From the NCBI GenBank assembly GCA_009377795.1, contig WHTJ01000003.1, positions 1 through 64,000 of the forward strand: DNA of 64,000 nucleotides, given 5' to 3'. The position numbers and the translations under genes are program-made. This DNA is from Propionibacteriales bacterium (GTDB lineage Bacteria; Actinomycetota; Actinomycetes; Propionibacteriales; Nocardioidaceae). The notes beneath the pieces are model-generated. The model searched no databases. It saw nothing but the letters and a program-made list of their open reading frames with translations, and was not told where the DNA came from. Positions 1 through 7,656 of this stretch are shown here, in pieces (position 1 is the stretch's first letter; each line of letters opens with the position of its first letter).

Positions 1-72
1 CGACAACCTCACCAGCTCGACGCGCTGCTCGTCGGTGACCTCAAGTGCGGGTGCTGCTGCAGAAGTAGGCAC
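1..72 (-). CDS. Probable IS630-family transposase, N-terminal end only (partial)
   Basis: Only the first 24 codons lie in the window; the gene runs off the left edge. The reading frame begins at a GTG (70-72) and gives a short Ala/Pro stretch followed by EVTDEQRVELVRL, which resembles the helical N-terminus of IS630-type transposases. A TATACT -10-like element lies just upstream on the same strand. No terminal inverted repeat could be recognised between here and glpX. The family call rests on a short peptide and is tentative. Confidence 0.45.
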   Translation of the reverse strand, partial: MPTSAAAPALEVTDEQRVELVRLS

Positions 73-108
73 ACCCCAAGTATACCTTGTTATTTCGCAG
101 ACAGACCA

Positions 109-1143
109 CTAGCGGGCGTGCTCGAAGTCTATCGTGGAGTACGCCCGCAGCTTCGACAGCCGGTGCTCGCTGAAGATGCTGCGGATCGTGCCGCTTCGTG
201 AGCGCATGACGAGCGAGTGGGTCAGGGCGCCGCCTGCGCGATAGTGCACTCCGCGCAGCAACTCACCGTCGGTGATTCCGGTCGCCACGAAGAAGACGTC
301 GTCGTGCTGGACGAGCTCGTCGGTGGTGAGCACGGCGTCAACGTCGTGGCCGGCGTCGGTGGCCTTCTGGCGTTCGTCGTCGTCCCTGGGCCACAACCTT
401 CCCTGGAGCACGCCGCCCAGCGCCTTCATCGCGCAGGCGGCGATGATGCCCTCCGGCGTACCGCCGATCCCCATCAGCAGGTCGATACCGGTGTCCGCTC
501 GGGCGGCCATGATCGCCCCGGCGACGTCACCGTCGGTGATGAACTTGATCCGCGCGCCCGCCTCTCGGACCTCGTGGACCAGCCGCTCGTGTCGCGGCCG
601 GTCGAGGATCACGACGGTCACGTCCTCGGGGCTGCTGCCCTTCGCCTTCGCCGTACGCCGGATGTTCTCCTTCGCCGGCAACCGGATGTCGACGACGTCG
701 GCCGCCTCCGGGCCGGTGGCCAGCTTCTCCATGTAGAACACGGCCGACGGGTCGTACATGCTGCCGCGCGGCGCGACCGCGAGCACCGAGATCGCGTTGT
801 TCATGCCCTTGGCGGTCAGCGTGGTGCCGTCGATCGGGTCGACCGCGACATCGCACTCCGGGCCTTCGCCGTCACCGACGCGTTCGCCGTTGAACAGCAT
901 CGGTGCGTTGTCCTTCTCGCCCTCGCCGATCACCACCACGCCGTTCATGCTGACCGTGCCGATCAGCGTGCGCATGGCGTTGACCGCGACCGCGTCGGCT
1001 CCGATCTTGTCGCCTCGGCCTACCCAGCGGCCGGCGGCCATGGCCGCCGCCTCGGTCACGCGCACCAGCTCCATGGCCAGGTTGCGGTCAGGCGCTTCCG
1101 CCTCGGGCGGGAACTCGGGCGACACGGGTGGTGTCTCAGTCAT
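109..1143 (-). CDS. glpX: Class II fructose-1,6-bisphosphatase GlpX
   Basis: Hydrolyses fructose-1,6-bisphosphate to fructose-6-phosphate in gluconeogenesis; cytoplasmic and metal dependent. The 344-residue product carries the class II signature with [11 protein letters not shown] and DPIDGTT. The same frame stays open far upstream, through modC, but the ATG at 1143 is preceded at good spacing by an AGGAGG Shine-Dalgarno and gives the expected family length, so the longer reading is rejected. In related genomes glpX usually lies beside DUF4245 and xseBA; here a molybdate operon separates them. Confidence 0.95.
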   Translation of the reverse strand: MTETPPVSPEFPPEAEAPDRNLAMELVRVTEAAAMAAGRWVGRGDKIGADAVAVNAMRTLIGTVSMNGVVVIGEGEKDNAPMLFNGERVGDGEGPECDVAVDPIDGTTLTAKGMNNAISVLAVAPRGSMYDPSAVFYMEKLATGPEAADVVDIRLPAKENIRRTAKAKGSSPEDVTVVILDRPRHERLVHEVREAGARIKFITDGDVAGAIMAARADTGIDLLMGIGGTPEGIIAACAMKALGGVLQGRLWPRDDDERQKATDAGHDVDAVLTTDELVQHDDVFFVATGITDGELLRGVHYRAGGALTHSLVMRSRSGTIRSIFSEHRLSKLRAYSTIDFEHAR

Positions 1144-1211
1144 CGCGACCTCCTGGGATGCCGCGATGGTAACCGACCCGGCCCGGTCGGCAATGGTCGC
1201 GTCGGACCCGG

Positions 1212-2264
1212 TCACTCGGGGTAGACCGCGACCTCGGTGGCCTTGACCGCGGACCAGATCGGCGTGCCGGGCGTCAGATCGAGATCGGCGACCGACTGCG
1301 GCGTCACGTCCGCGAGCAGCGGGACGTCGCCCTGGATCTCCACGCGTACGCCGTCGCCGTGCGGCATCAGGCTGTTGACCCGTCCCTGCCACACGTTGCG
1401 CGGGCTGCCGCCGGGTCGCTCGGCGTACAACGCCACGGCCGACGGGGAGAAGCAGGCGAACGCCCGGCCGTCGTGGTGGCCGGCGGTCACCACCAGAGCG
1501 CGGCCGCCGTCCACGGTGAGGATTCCCTCGCGGGCCGAGCCGTGCAGGAGGTTCAGGCCGACCAGATGCGCGACGTGGGCGCTGCGCGGCCGCCTGGCCA
1601 CCTCGTCCGGCGTACCCGTCTGGGCGACCCGCCCGTCGTGAAGTACCACGAGCCGGTCGGCGATCACCAGCGCGTCCAGGGCGTCGTGGGTCACCAGCAG
1701 GCTCACGCCACCGAACTCCCGCAGTTGGCGCTGGAGCATCCCTCGCATCTCCATCCGGGCACCGGCGTCCAGCGCGGACAGCGGTTCGTCGAGCAGCATC
1801 ACCTGTGGGTCGGTCGCCAGTGCCCGGGTCAGTGCCACGCGCTGCGCCTGACCTCCGGAGAGCTGGCGCGGCTTGCGATCCGCGAGCTCCGCGAGCCCCA
1901 ACCGGTCGAGCCAGACATCCGCCGCTCGCCGCGCCGCTCCGCGGGGTACGCCGCGGCTGCGCGGTCCGAACGCGACGTTCTCCCGGACCGACAGGTGCGG
2001 GAAGAGGAGATGCTCCTGGAACACCATGCCGACCCGGCGCGCCGGAGACGTTCTGGCGACTCCGCGTACCGGGTCGTCCCATACCTCCTCGCCCACCCGG
2101 ACATGCCCGTCGACCAGGCGCTCGAGGCCGGCGATGGCGCGGAGCGTGGTCGTCTTGCCCGACCCGTTCGGACCCAGGACGGCCAGCACGTCACCGGGCC
2201 GGGCCCGGACCGGCACGTCGACCGTCATACCGGGTCTGGTCACCACCACGCGCGCGTCCAGCAT
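1212..2264 (-). CDS. modC: Molybdate ABC transporter ATP-binding protein ModC
   Basis: ATPase subunit of a molybdate (possibly tungstate) importer. The 350-residue protein has Walker [10 protein letters not shown] at residues 31-39, signature LSGGQAQR, Walker B VMLLDEP, D-loop SALD and a switch His in LLVTHD. About 110 residues follow, consistent with a C-terminal TOBE/Mop-like regulatory domain. Its ATG overlaps the modB stop as ATGA, so it is translationally coupled and is the last gene of the regulator-modA-modB-modC operon. A sulfate or thiosulfate importer is less likely given the TOBE regulator and ModA in the same operon. Confidence 0.9.
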   Translation of the reverse strand: MLDARVVVTRPGMTVDVPVRARPGDVLAVLGPNGSGKTTTLRAIAGLERLVDGHVRVGEEVWDDPVRGVARTSPARRVGMVFQEHLLFPHLSVRENVAFGPRSRGVPRGAARRAADVWLDRLGLAELADRKPRQLSGGQAQRVALTRALATDPQVMLLDEPLSALDAGARMEMRGMLQRQLREFGGVSLLVTHDALDALVIADRLVVLHDGRVAQTGTPDEVARRPRSAHVAHLVGLNLLHGSAREGILTVDGGRALVVTAGHHDGRAFACFSPSAVALYAERPGGSPRNVWQGRVNSLMPHGDGVRVEIQGDVPLLADVTPQSVADLDLTPGTPIWSAVKATEVAVYPE

Positions 2265-3085
2265 CAGCCCAGCGCTCCGGCCAGCCAGCGTTCGCGCATC
2301 GCCGCGAGAACCGCGATGGAGACCGCGAGCAACAACAGGCTCATCACGATCGCCGCGTCGACGTCCTCACGCAGGCTGATGTAGATAGCCGGGGGCATGG
2401 TCCGGCTGACCCCCGGAAAGTTCCCGGCGAAGGTGATTGTCGCGCCGAACTCACCGAGTGCACGCGCCCATCCGAGGGCGGCGCCGGCCGCGATGCCCGG
2501 CAGCGCGAGAGGTACGGTCACCCGGCGGAAGGTCGTCCAGCGGCTCGCCCCGAGCGTGGCCGCGGCCTCGTCGTACCGCACGTCGGTGCCGCGCAGCGCA
2601 CCCTCCACGCTGAGGATCACGAACGGCAGCGCGACGAACGTCTGCGCCAGCACCACCGCGCCCGTGGTGAACGGGACGGTCAGCCCGCAGCACGACTCCA
2701 GCCACTGCCCGGCAACCCCCTGCCGGCCGAACGCCAGCAGCAGCGCGACGCCCCCCACCACGGGCGGCAGTACGAGCGGCACGGTGATCAGCGCCCGCAC
2801 CAGCGATCGTCCGGGGAACTCGACGCGGGCGAGCAGCCAGGCGGTTGGTACGCCGAGCACCAGGCAGAGCAGGGTCGACACGCTGGCCGTCAGGAGGCTG
2901 AGCCGCAGGGCGTCCAGTGCCCCCGGCTCGGTCAGGCGGGACGGCAGCGAACCCCAGGGCGCTCGCTGGATCAGTCCGGCGAGCGGCAGCAGCAGGAGAG
3001 CCAGAGCCGCCATCGCCGGCAGGACCAACCGCAGCGGCGCTCGTCCGGTTGCCGGTGACGTTCTCCTTCCGGCGGGCCGACTCAT
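2264..3085 (-). CDS. modB: Molybdate ABC transporter permease ModB
   Basis: Integral membrane channel subunit of the molybdate importer. The 273 residues contain several hydrophobic spans, beginning with an N-terminal segment after a short basic leader. An EAAATLGAS(RW) stretch matches the cytoplasmic EAA loop that contacts the ATPase. The start ATG overlaps the modA stop and the stop overlaps the modC start, both as ATGA, giving a tightly coupled operon. Confidence 0.9.
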   Translation of the reverse strand: MSRPAGRRTSPATGRAPLRLVLPAMAALALLLLPLAGLIQRAPWGSLPSRLTEPGALDALRLSLLTASVSTLLCLVLGVPTAWLLARVEFPGRSLVRALITVPLVLPPVVGGVALLLAFGRQGVAGQWLESCCGLTVPFTTGAVVLAQTFVALPFVILSVEGALRGTDVRYDEAAATLGASRWTTFRRVTVPLALPGIAAGAALGWARALGEFGATITFAGNFPGVSRTMPPAIYISLREDVDAAIVMSLLLLAVSIAVLAAMRERWLAGALG

Positions 3086-3831
3086 GGGGTACCGAATCCC
3101 TTACTGACAAGCATTTTCTGGCCGTCGGGCGACATGACGAGGTCGACCCAGTCGTGTGCCGCTCCGGACTCCTCGGAGCCGGTCACCACCGTGATCGGGT
3201 AGCGGTTGACCACCCGATCCGCGGCCGGGATGTCGACCGTGCGTACGTCGTCCTGCGCGGCCCGGGCGTCGCTCCGGTAGACGATGCCGGTGTCCACCTC
3301 ACCGAGCCGGACCCTGGTGAGCACGGCCTTGACGTCCTCCTCCAGGCTGTCCGGTTGCGCGCGCACGTCGGAGACGTCGAGCAGGCGTTGGGCCGCCGCT
3401 CCGCATGGTGCCGCGGGATCGCACATCGACCACGTGAGATCCGCCGACTCCAGGTCGGAGACGGCGTCCACGTCACCCGGATCGTCTTGTGGGGTGATGA
3501 TGACCAGCGTGTTCGTGGTGAACACCTCGGGTCGTCCGTCGGCCAGGTCCGCGTGGACCACGCGGGTCATCGTGCGCCGGTCGGCGGTCGCGAGTACGTC
3601 GGCCCGGGCGCCCGCGACCACCTGCTCGGCCAGGGTGGCGCTCGAATCGAACGTGAGGGAGACGTCGACACCGGGATGCTCGGCCTCGTACGCGTGCTCG
3701 AGCTCGGTGAAGGCCTCGGTCAGGGAGGCCGCGGCCAGGACGGTGAGCTCGGTACGGTCGCCGCTGCCCGCACCGCATGCGACGACCGCGACCGCGGCCG
3801 CCAGGGCGGTGAGGCGGCGTACCGCCGTCAC
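3082..3831 (-). CDS. modA: Molybdate-binding lipoprotein ModA
   Basis: Extracellular solute-binding protein that delivers molybdate to ModBC. I chose the GTG at 3831, which overlaps the stop of the upstream regulator (GTGA) and gives 249 residues. This start yields a short basic N-terminus, an Ala-rich hydrophobic core and a lipobox ending VVAC at about residue 19, so the mature protein is probably lipid anchored. LTVLAAASLTEAF directly after is the typical ModA beginning. An upstream in-frame ATG would add an Arg/Gly-rich stretch with no signal character and is rejected. Confidence 0.9.
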   Translation of the reverse strand: MTAVRRLTALAAAVAVVACGAGSGDRTELTVLAAASLTEAFTELEHAYEAEHPGVDVSLTFDSSATLAEQVVAGARADVLATADRRTMTRVVHADLADGRPEVFTTNTLVIITPQDDPGDVDAVSDLESADLTWSMCDPAAPCGAAAQRLLDVSDVRAQPDSLEEDVKAVLTRVRLGEVDTGIVYRSDARAAQDDVRTVDIPAADRVVNRYPITVVTGSEESGAAHDWVDLVMSPDGQKMLVSKGFGTP

Positions 3832-4223
3832 GGAAGCTCCACGACCACGTTGGTGGCCTTGACCGAGGCGACCGCCATGACCCCGACCTCGAGCCCGAGC
3901 TCGTCGGCCGCCTCCCGGCTGAGCAGCGACACGATCCGGTACGGGCCGCAGCACATCTCGACCTGCGCCATGACCTTGTCCCGGGTCACGTCGGTCACGA
4001 TGCCGGTCAGGCGGTTGCGCGCGCTGCTGTGCTGGACCTCGTCCGGTGCCGCCGGCGTCTCGGCCAGCCGCTGGGCGAGCCGGGCGAGGTCGTGGCCGTC
4101 GATCCCGGATGCGCCGGTGCCGGTCTTGGTGGTGGGCACTCGTCCCGCGTCGGCCCAGCGGCGTACGGTGTCGTCGCTGACGCCGAGCAACCTCGCGGCC
4201 TCCGCGAATCGGTAGACGGCCAT
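3828..4223 (-). CDS. HTH-TOBE molybdenum-binding regulator
   Basis: The 131-residue protein joins an N-terminal excisionase/MerR-like helix-turn-helix (FAEAARLLGVSDDTVRRW) to a C-terminal TOBE/Mop domain (about residues 65-131, containing RNRLTGIVTDVTRDKVMAQ). Mop domains bind molybdate or tungstate oxyanions. As first gene of the mod operon it is the natural molybdate-responsive regulator, or an intracellular storage protein. The ATG at 4223 is preferred over one 13 codons upstream because it begins directly at the HTH. The divergent DUF4245 gene starts about 100 bp away, leaving room for a promoter. No operator was identified. Confidence 0.85.
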   Translation of the reverse strand: MAVYRFAEAARLLGVSDDTVRRWADAGRVPTTKTGTGASGIDGHDLARLAQRLAETPAAPDEVQHSSARNRLTGIVTDVTRDKVMAQVEMCCGPYRIVSLLSREAADELGLEVGVMAVASVKATNVVVELP

Positions 4224-4325
4224 GGGGTGAAGGCTACCGCAGATGCGGAGGGCTTCACGCACTCAGGCTCCGTAGATGCGGATAGCGTGAGCCCGCTCGC
4301 CGGCCCGGCGGCCGGGGGAGCGAGG

Positions 4326-4904
4326 ATGTCCCACGTGAGCGAGCCCGCGAGCGAACCACCGGACAGCACCCCCGAGCGACGCCCGGCTTCGGGCGGCCGG
4401 ACGGCGGTCGACATGCTGCGCTCTCTCGGGTTCCTACTGCTGATCATCGCCGTGCTCTGGGGACTGTGGTCGCTGAACAACGATCCGCAGGTCCACGAGC
4501 CAGAGCCGGTCGCCTACCGCGGCGCGCTCCAGGCCGCGCGCGAGGCCGCCGACTACCGGGTCCTCGGGCCGCGCGATCTACCGGAGGGTTGGATGGCGAC
4601 GAGCGTCGAGCGCACGCAGGACGGCGGGTACCTGCGCTGGCATCTCGGGTTGCTGACCGACGACCAGGAGTACGTCGGGATCGAGCAGTACGACGGCCCG
4701 CCCGACGACTTCGCCGCGGAGTACGTCGCCGGCCTGCAACCCGGCGACGTACTCACGATCAACGACCGCCGCTGGCGGCTCTACCTGTCAGAGGGCTCGG
4801 ACTCCGACTCCGCACTCGTCAGCCAGGGGGGCGACGCGACGACCATCGTGGTGGGCACCGCGTCGCCGGACACCCTGATCGAGTTCACCGGCGAGCTCTC
4901 TTAG
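4326..4904 (+). CDS. DUF4245 membrane-anchored protein
   Basis: Protein of 192 residues with a roughly 35-residue hydrophilic N-terminus, one membrane span (LGFLLLIIAVLWGLWSL) and an extracytoplasmic domain containing DYRVLGPRDLPEGWMATSV. This matches the actinobacterial DUF4245 family, whose role is unknown and which typically lies between glpX and xseB. The ATG at 4326 follows a GGGGGAGCGAGG stretch; earlier in-frame codons give atypical sequence. It ends convergently with xseB, the two stop codons overlapping by 3 nt, so no terminator separates them. Confidence 0.8.
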   Translation: MSHVSEPASEPPDSTPERRPASGGRTAVDMLRSLGFLLLIIAVLWGLWSLNNDPQVHEPEPVAYRGALQAAREAADYRVLGPRDLPEGWMATSVERTQDGGYLRWHLGLLTDDQEYVGIEQYDGPPDDFAAEYVAGLQPGDVLTINDRRWRLYLSEGSDSDSALVSQGGDATTIVVGTASPDTLIEFTGELS

Positions 4905-5209
4905 CTGTCCTCGGTGCGGCCCTCGGGTCGGCCGGACGCGGCGTCGAGCCGGGCGCGGGCGCCCTCCAGGCGGGTCTGGCAGATCCTGGCCAGCGCCTCG
5001 CCACGCTCCCACAAGGACAGCGACTCCTCCAGCGTCGTCCCGCCCGCCTCCAGGCGCTGCACGACCTGGATCAGCTCGTCGCGTGCCTGCTCGTAGCTCA
5101 GCTGCTCGTCGTCCGAGGCCGGCCCGGGTGCTGCGGTGGGCTCGCCGTTGTCCGCGGTCATGGTCGTCACCGTACCGCCCGGCGCGGGCTCGCCTCCCGC
5201 GCCGTTCAT
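4901..5209 (-). CDS. xseB: Exodeoxyribonuclease VII small subunit XseB
   Basis: Small subunit of exonuclease VII, which degrades single-stranded DNA to oligonucleotides together with Xse[35 protein letters not shown] is the diagnostic core. The ATG at 5209 overlaps the xseA stop as ATGA, supporting translational coupling; an internal ATG at 5161 would give a protein nearer the usual family length and is also possible. Confidence 0.92.
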   Translation of the reverse strand: MNGAGGEPAPGGTVTTMTADNGEPTAAPGPASDDEQLSYEQARDELIQVVQRLEAGGTTLEESLSLWERGEALARICQTRLEGARARLDAASGRPEGRTEDS

Positions 5210-6441
5210 TGCGGGTCCGGGGTGTCGGGATGCGCCTCGCGGACGTCCACGTCGAGGCGTCCGCGGGCGAGTCGGGCGGTGAGCGGCGTACCGACCTCGA
5301 CCTCACCGGCGTCGGAGACCACGTGGCCTTCGGGCGTCTGCACGACGGCGTACCCCCGCTCCAGGGTCGCGAGCGGCGACAACGCGCGGACCCGGGCGAG
5401 CCGGTGTGCGAGGTCGTCCTCGGCCCGGTCCAGGAGGTTCCGCACCTGCCGCCCGGTGCGGTCGCGCAGCTCGGCGATCGCGTCGGCGCGCTCCCGCAGG
5501 CCGCTCACCGGGGCGGCCAGCGCGGGCCGGGAGCGCATCTGGGCCAGGCCGTGCTCCTCGCGCTCCAGCCACCGGACGACCATCTGCCTGCCGCGGGCGC
5601 GCAGCTGCTCCACGCGGTTCGACTCCTCGGCGACGTCGGGTACGACGAGCTTCGCGGCATCGGTCGGGGTGGAGGCGCGTACGTCGGCCACCAGGTCGAG
5701 CAGCGGCGAGTCCGACTCATGGCCGATCGCGCTCACCACCGGCGTACGGCAGGCCGCGACCGCACGCAGCAGCCCCTCGTCGGAGAACGGCAGGAGATCC
5801 TCCACCGACCCTCCGCCGCGCGCGATCACGATCACCTCGACGGCCGGGTCGCGGTCCAGCCCGGCGACCGCCTCCAGGACCTGCCGGGCCGCGTCGTGTC
5901 CTTGCACTGCGGTGTTCTCGACCCGGAAGCTGACCCCCTGCCAGCGGCGGCGGGCATTCTGCAGTACGTCGCGCTCGGCGGCCGAGTCGCGGCCGCAGAC
6001 CAGGCCGACCTTGCTGGGCAGGAAGGGCAGCGGCCGCTTCAGCTCGGCCGCGAAAAGTCCCTCGGCCGCGAGGAGACGCCGGCGTTGCTCCAGCCTGGCC
6101 AGAAGCTCGCCGATGCCCACCGGCCGGATGTCGTCCGCGGCCAGGCTGAGACTTCCGCGCGGCACGTAGTAGGTCGGCTTCGCGTGTACGACGACGCGCG
6201 CGCCCTCGGTGATCGGGGGGTCGACGATGTCGAAGACCCGGCGAGGACACGTCACCACCACGGACACGTCGGCCGCCGAGTCGCGCAAGGTGAGAAAGAC
6301 GGTCTGTGTACCGGGGCGGCGGGTCAGCTGGGCGATCTGGCCCTCGACCCAGATCCAGCCGAGCCGGTTGATCCAGCCGGCCATCGCGTTGGCGATCTGC
6401 CGGACCGGGGCCGGCCGCTCGGCCGACGTCTGGATCGCCAT
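5206..6441 (-). CDS. xseA: Exodeoxyribonuclease VII large subunit XseA
   Basis: Catalytic large subunit of exonuclease VII (411 residues from this start). An N-terminal OB-fold ([12 protein letters not shown] and following) is followed by the nuclease core with [17 protein letters not shown] and the [10 protein letters not shown] motif, then a helical C-terminal region and ERGYAVV. The frame is open 37 codons further upstream but that stretch translates a dispersed intergenic repeat (6474-6513), so the ATG at 6441 is chosen. It leads xseB in a two-gene operon. Confidence 0.93.
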   Translation of the reverse strand: MAIQTSAERPAPVRQIANAMAGWINRLGWIWVEGQIAQLTRRPGTQTVFLTLRDSAADVSVVVTCPRRVFDIVDPPITEGARVVVHAKPTYYVPRGSLSLAADDIRPVGIGELLARLEQRRRLLAAEGLFAAELKRPLPFLPSKVGLVCGRDSAAERDVLQNARRRWQGVSFRVENTAVQGHDAARQVLEAVAGLDRDPAVEVIVIARGGGSVEDLLPFSDEGLLRAVAACRTPVVSAIGHESDSPLLDLVADVRASTPTDAAKLVVPDVAEESNRVEQLRARGRQMVVRWLEREEHGLAQMRSRPALAAPVSGLRERADAIAELRDRTGRQVRNLLDRAEDDLAHRLARVRALSPLATLERGYAVVQTPEGHVVSDAGEVEVGTPLTARLARGRLDVDVREAHPDTPDPQ

Positions 6442-6473
6442 GTCCCGCAGGGTAGGCCATCTGCCCCCTCCCC

Positions 6474-6513
6474 TCGCGCCGAGATTGCACATGTGGCCGA
6501 GATCTCGGCGCGA
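6474..6513. repeat. Intergenic repeat family A, copy 1 (dyad)
   Basis: One arm reads TCGCGCCGAGATTGCAC and continues to GTGGCC; 3 nt later the partner arm ATCTCGGCGCGA completes an 11- to 12-bp inverted repeat. The same core recurs in at least six other intergenic places in the window. This is the only full copy between divergent genes (xseA and ispH); it lies within about 50 bp of both starts. Confidence 0.8.
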
Positions 6514-6557
6514 AGGGATGCCCTCGCATTCCGTGGCGTTTCGCCTGGGCACCTACC

Positions 6558-7538
6558 ATGGGCCACATGTCTGAAGCCACCTCGGACCGACGGGTCCTGC
6601 TCGCGGCCCCCCGCGGTTATTGCGCGGGGGTCGACCGGGCCGTGATCACGGTCGAGAAGGCGCTCGACCTCTACGGTCCGCCGGTCTACGTCCGTAAGCA
6701 GATCGTGCACAACAAGCACGTCGTACACACCCTCGAAGACCGCGGCGCCATCTTCGTCGAGGAGCTCGACGACGTGCCGGAGGGCTCGATGGTGGTGTTC
6801 TCGGCGCACGGCGTCTCACCCGCGGTGCATGCGCAGGCTTCCGACCGCGAGCTCAAGACGATCGACGCCACCTGCCCGCTGGTCACCAAGGTGCATCACG
6901 AGGCCCGCCGGTTCGCCGGGGACGACTACGACATCCTGCTGATCGGCCACGAGGGCCACGAGGAGGTCGAGGGTACGGCGGGGGAGGCTCCCAGCAACAT
7001 CACCCTCGTGCAGGGTCCGGACGACGTCACCGATCTGGAGGTACGCGACCCGGAGAAGGTCGCCTGGCTCTCGCAGACCACGTTGTCCGTCGACGAGACC
7101 ATGCAGACCGTCGACCGGATCCGGGAGAAGTTCCCGCGGTTGCTCGACCCGCCGAGCGACGACATCTGTTACGCCACCCAGAACCGCCAGCAGGCGGTCA
7201 AGGAGATCTCCCGCGACGCCGATCTGGTGATCGTGGTCGGGTCGGCCAACTCGTCGAACTCCGTGCGGCTGGCGGAGGTGGCGCTGGAGGCCGGCGCGGG
7301 TGCGGCGTACCGGGTGGACGACGCGTCCGAGGTGGACGAGGCATGGCTCACCGAGGCGTCGACCGTAGGTGTCACCTCCGGCGCCTCGGTGCCGGAAGAC
7401 CTTGTCCAGGGAGTGCTGGATTTCCTTCAGGAGCGTGGATATCCGGCCGCCGAATCAGTGCACACCGCGGAGGAGAGCCTGATCTTCGCGCTGCCTCCGG
7501 AGCTGCGCAAGGACATGAAGGAAGCCGCCCGCTCATAG
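6558..7538 (+). CDS. ispH: 4-hydroxy-3-methylbut-2-enyl diphosphate reductase IspH
   Basis: Last enzyme of the MEP isoprenoid pathway; converts HMBPP to IPP and DMAPP using a [4Fe-4S] cluster. The 326 residues show the N-terminal [13 protein letters not shown] with the first cluster Cys, [11 protein letters not shown] with the second, the third Cys in ICYATQNRQ, and SSNSVRL for substrate binding. Two ATGs lie close together (6558 and 6567) and neither has a clear Shine-Dalgarno. The neighbourhood with xseAB, DUF6542 and ychF is usual in actinomycetes. Confidence 0.95.
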   Translation: MGHMSEATSDRRVLLAAPRGYCAGVDRAVITVEKALDLYGPPVYVRKQIVHNKHVVHTLEDRGAIFVEELDDVPEGSMVVFSAHGVSPAVHAQASDRELKTIDATCPLVTKVHHEARRFAGDDYDILLIGHEGHEEVEGTAGEAPSNITLVQGPDDVTDLEVRDPEKVAWLSQTTLSVDETMQTVDRIREKFPRLLDPPSDDICYATQNRQQAVKEISRDADLVIVVGSANSSNSVRLAEVALEAGAGAAYRVDDASEVDEAWLTEASTVGVTSGASVPEDLVQGVLDFLQERGYPAAESVHTAEESLIFALPPELRKDMKEAARS

Positions 7539-7560
7539 GCTCTGGCCCCGGACATTGGCG

Positions 7561-7648
7561 CAATCTCGGCGCGACAGGACGGGATGTTTCGAGCCCGCGG
7601 CGCGACAGGACGGGACGGATGTGTCGCGCCGAGATTGCACATCTGGCC
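7561..7648. repeat. Intergenic repeat family A, copy 2 (long inverted repeat)
   Basis: CAATCTCGGCGCGACA at 7561-7576 is perfectly inverted at 7622-7637, and the right arm continues into CACATCTGGCC. Between the arms an 18-nt segment (7567-7584) is directly repeated at 7598-7615. It fills the gap between the convergent ispH and the FAD dehydrogenase gene. Transcribed from either side, the arms would form a 16-bp stem with a large loop, so a bidirectional terminator role is plausible. Confidence 0.8.
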
Positions 7649-7656
7649 GACTCGGC

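Noticed and set aside
109-2082. A single 657-codon minus-strand frame covering glpX and part of the modC region
   Set aside because: Only the part from 1143 is GlpX-like and has an AGGAGG site; the upstream part is an out-of-frame reading of modC.
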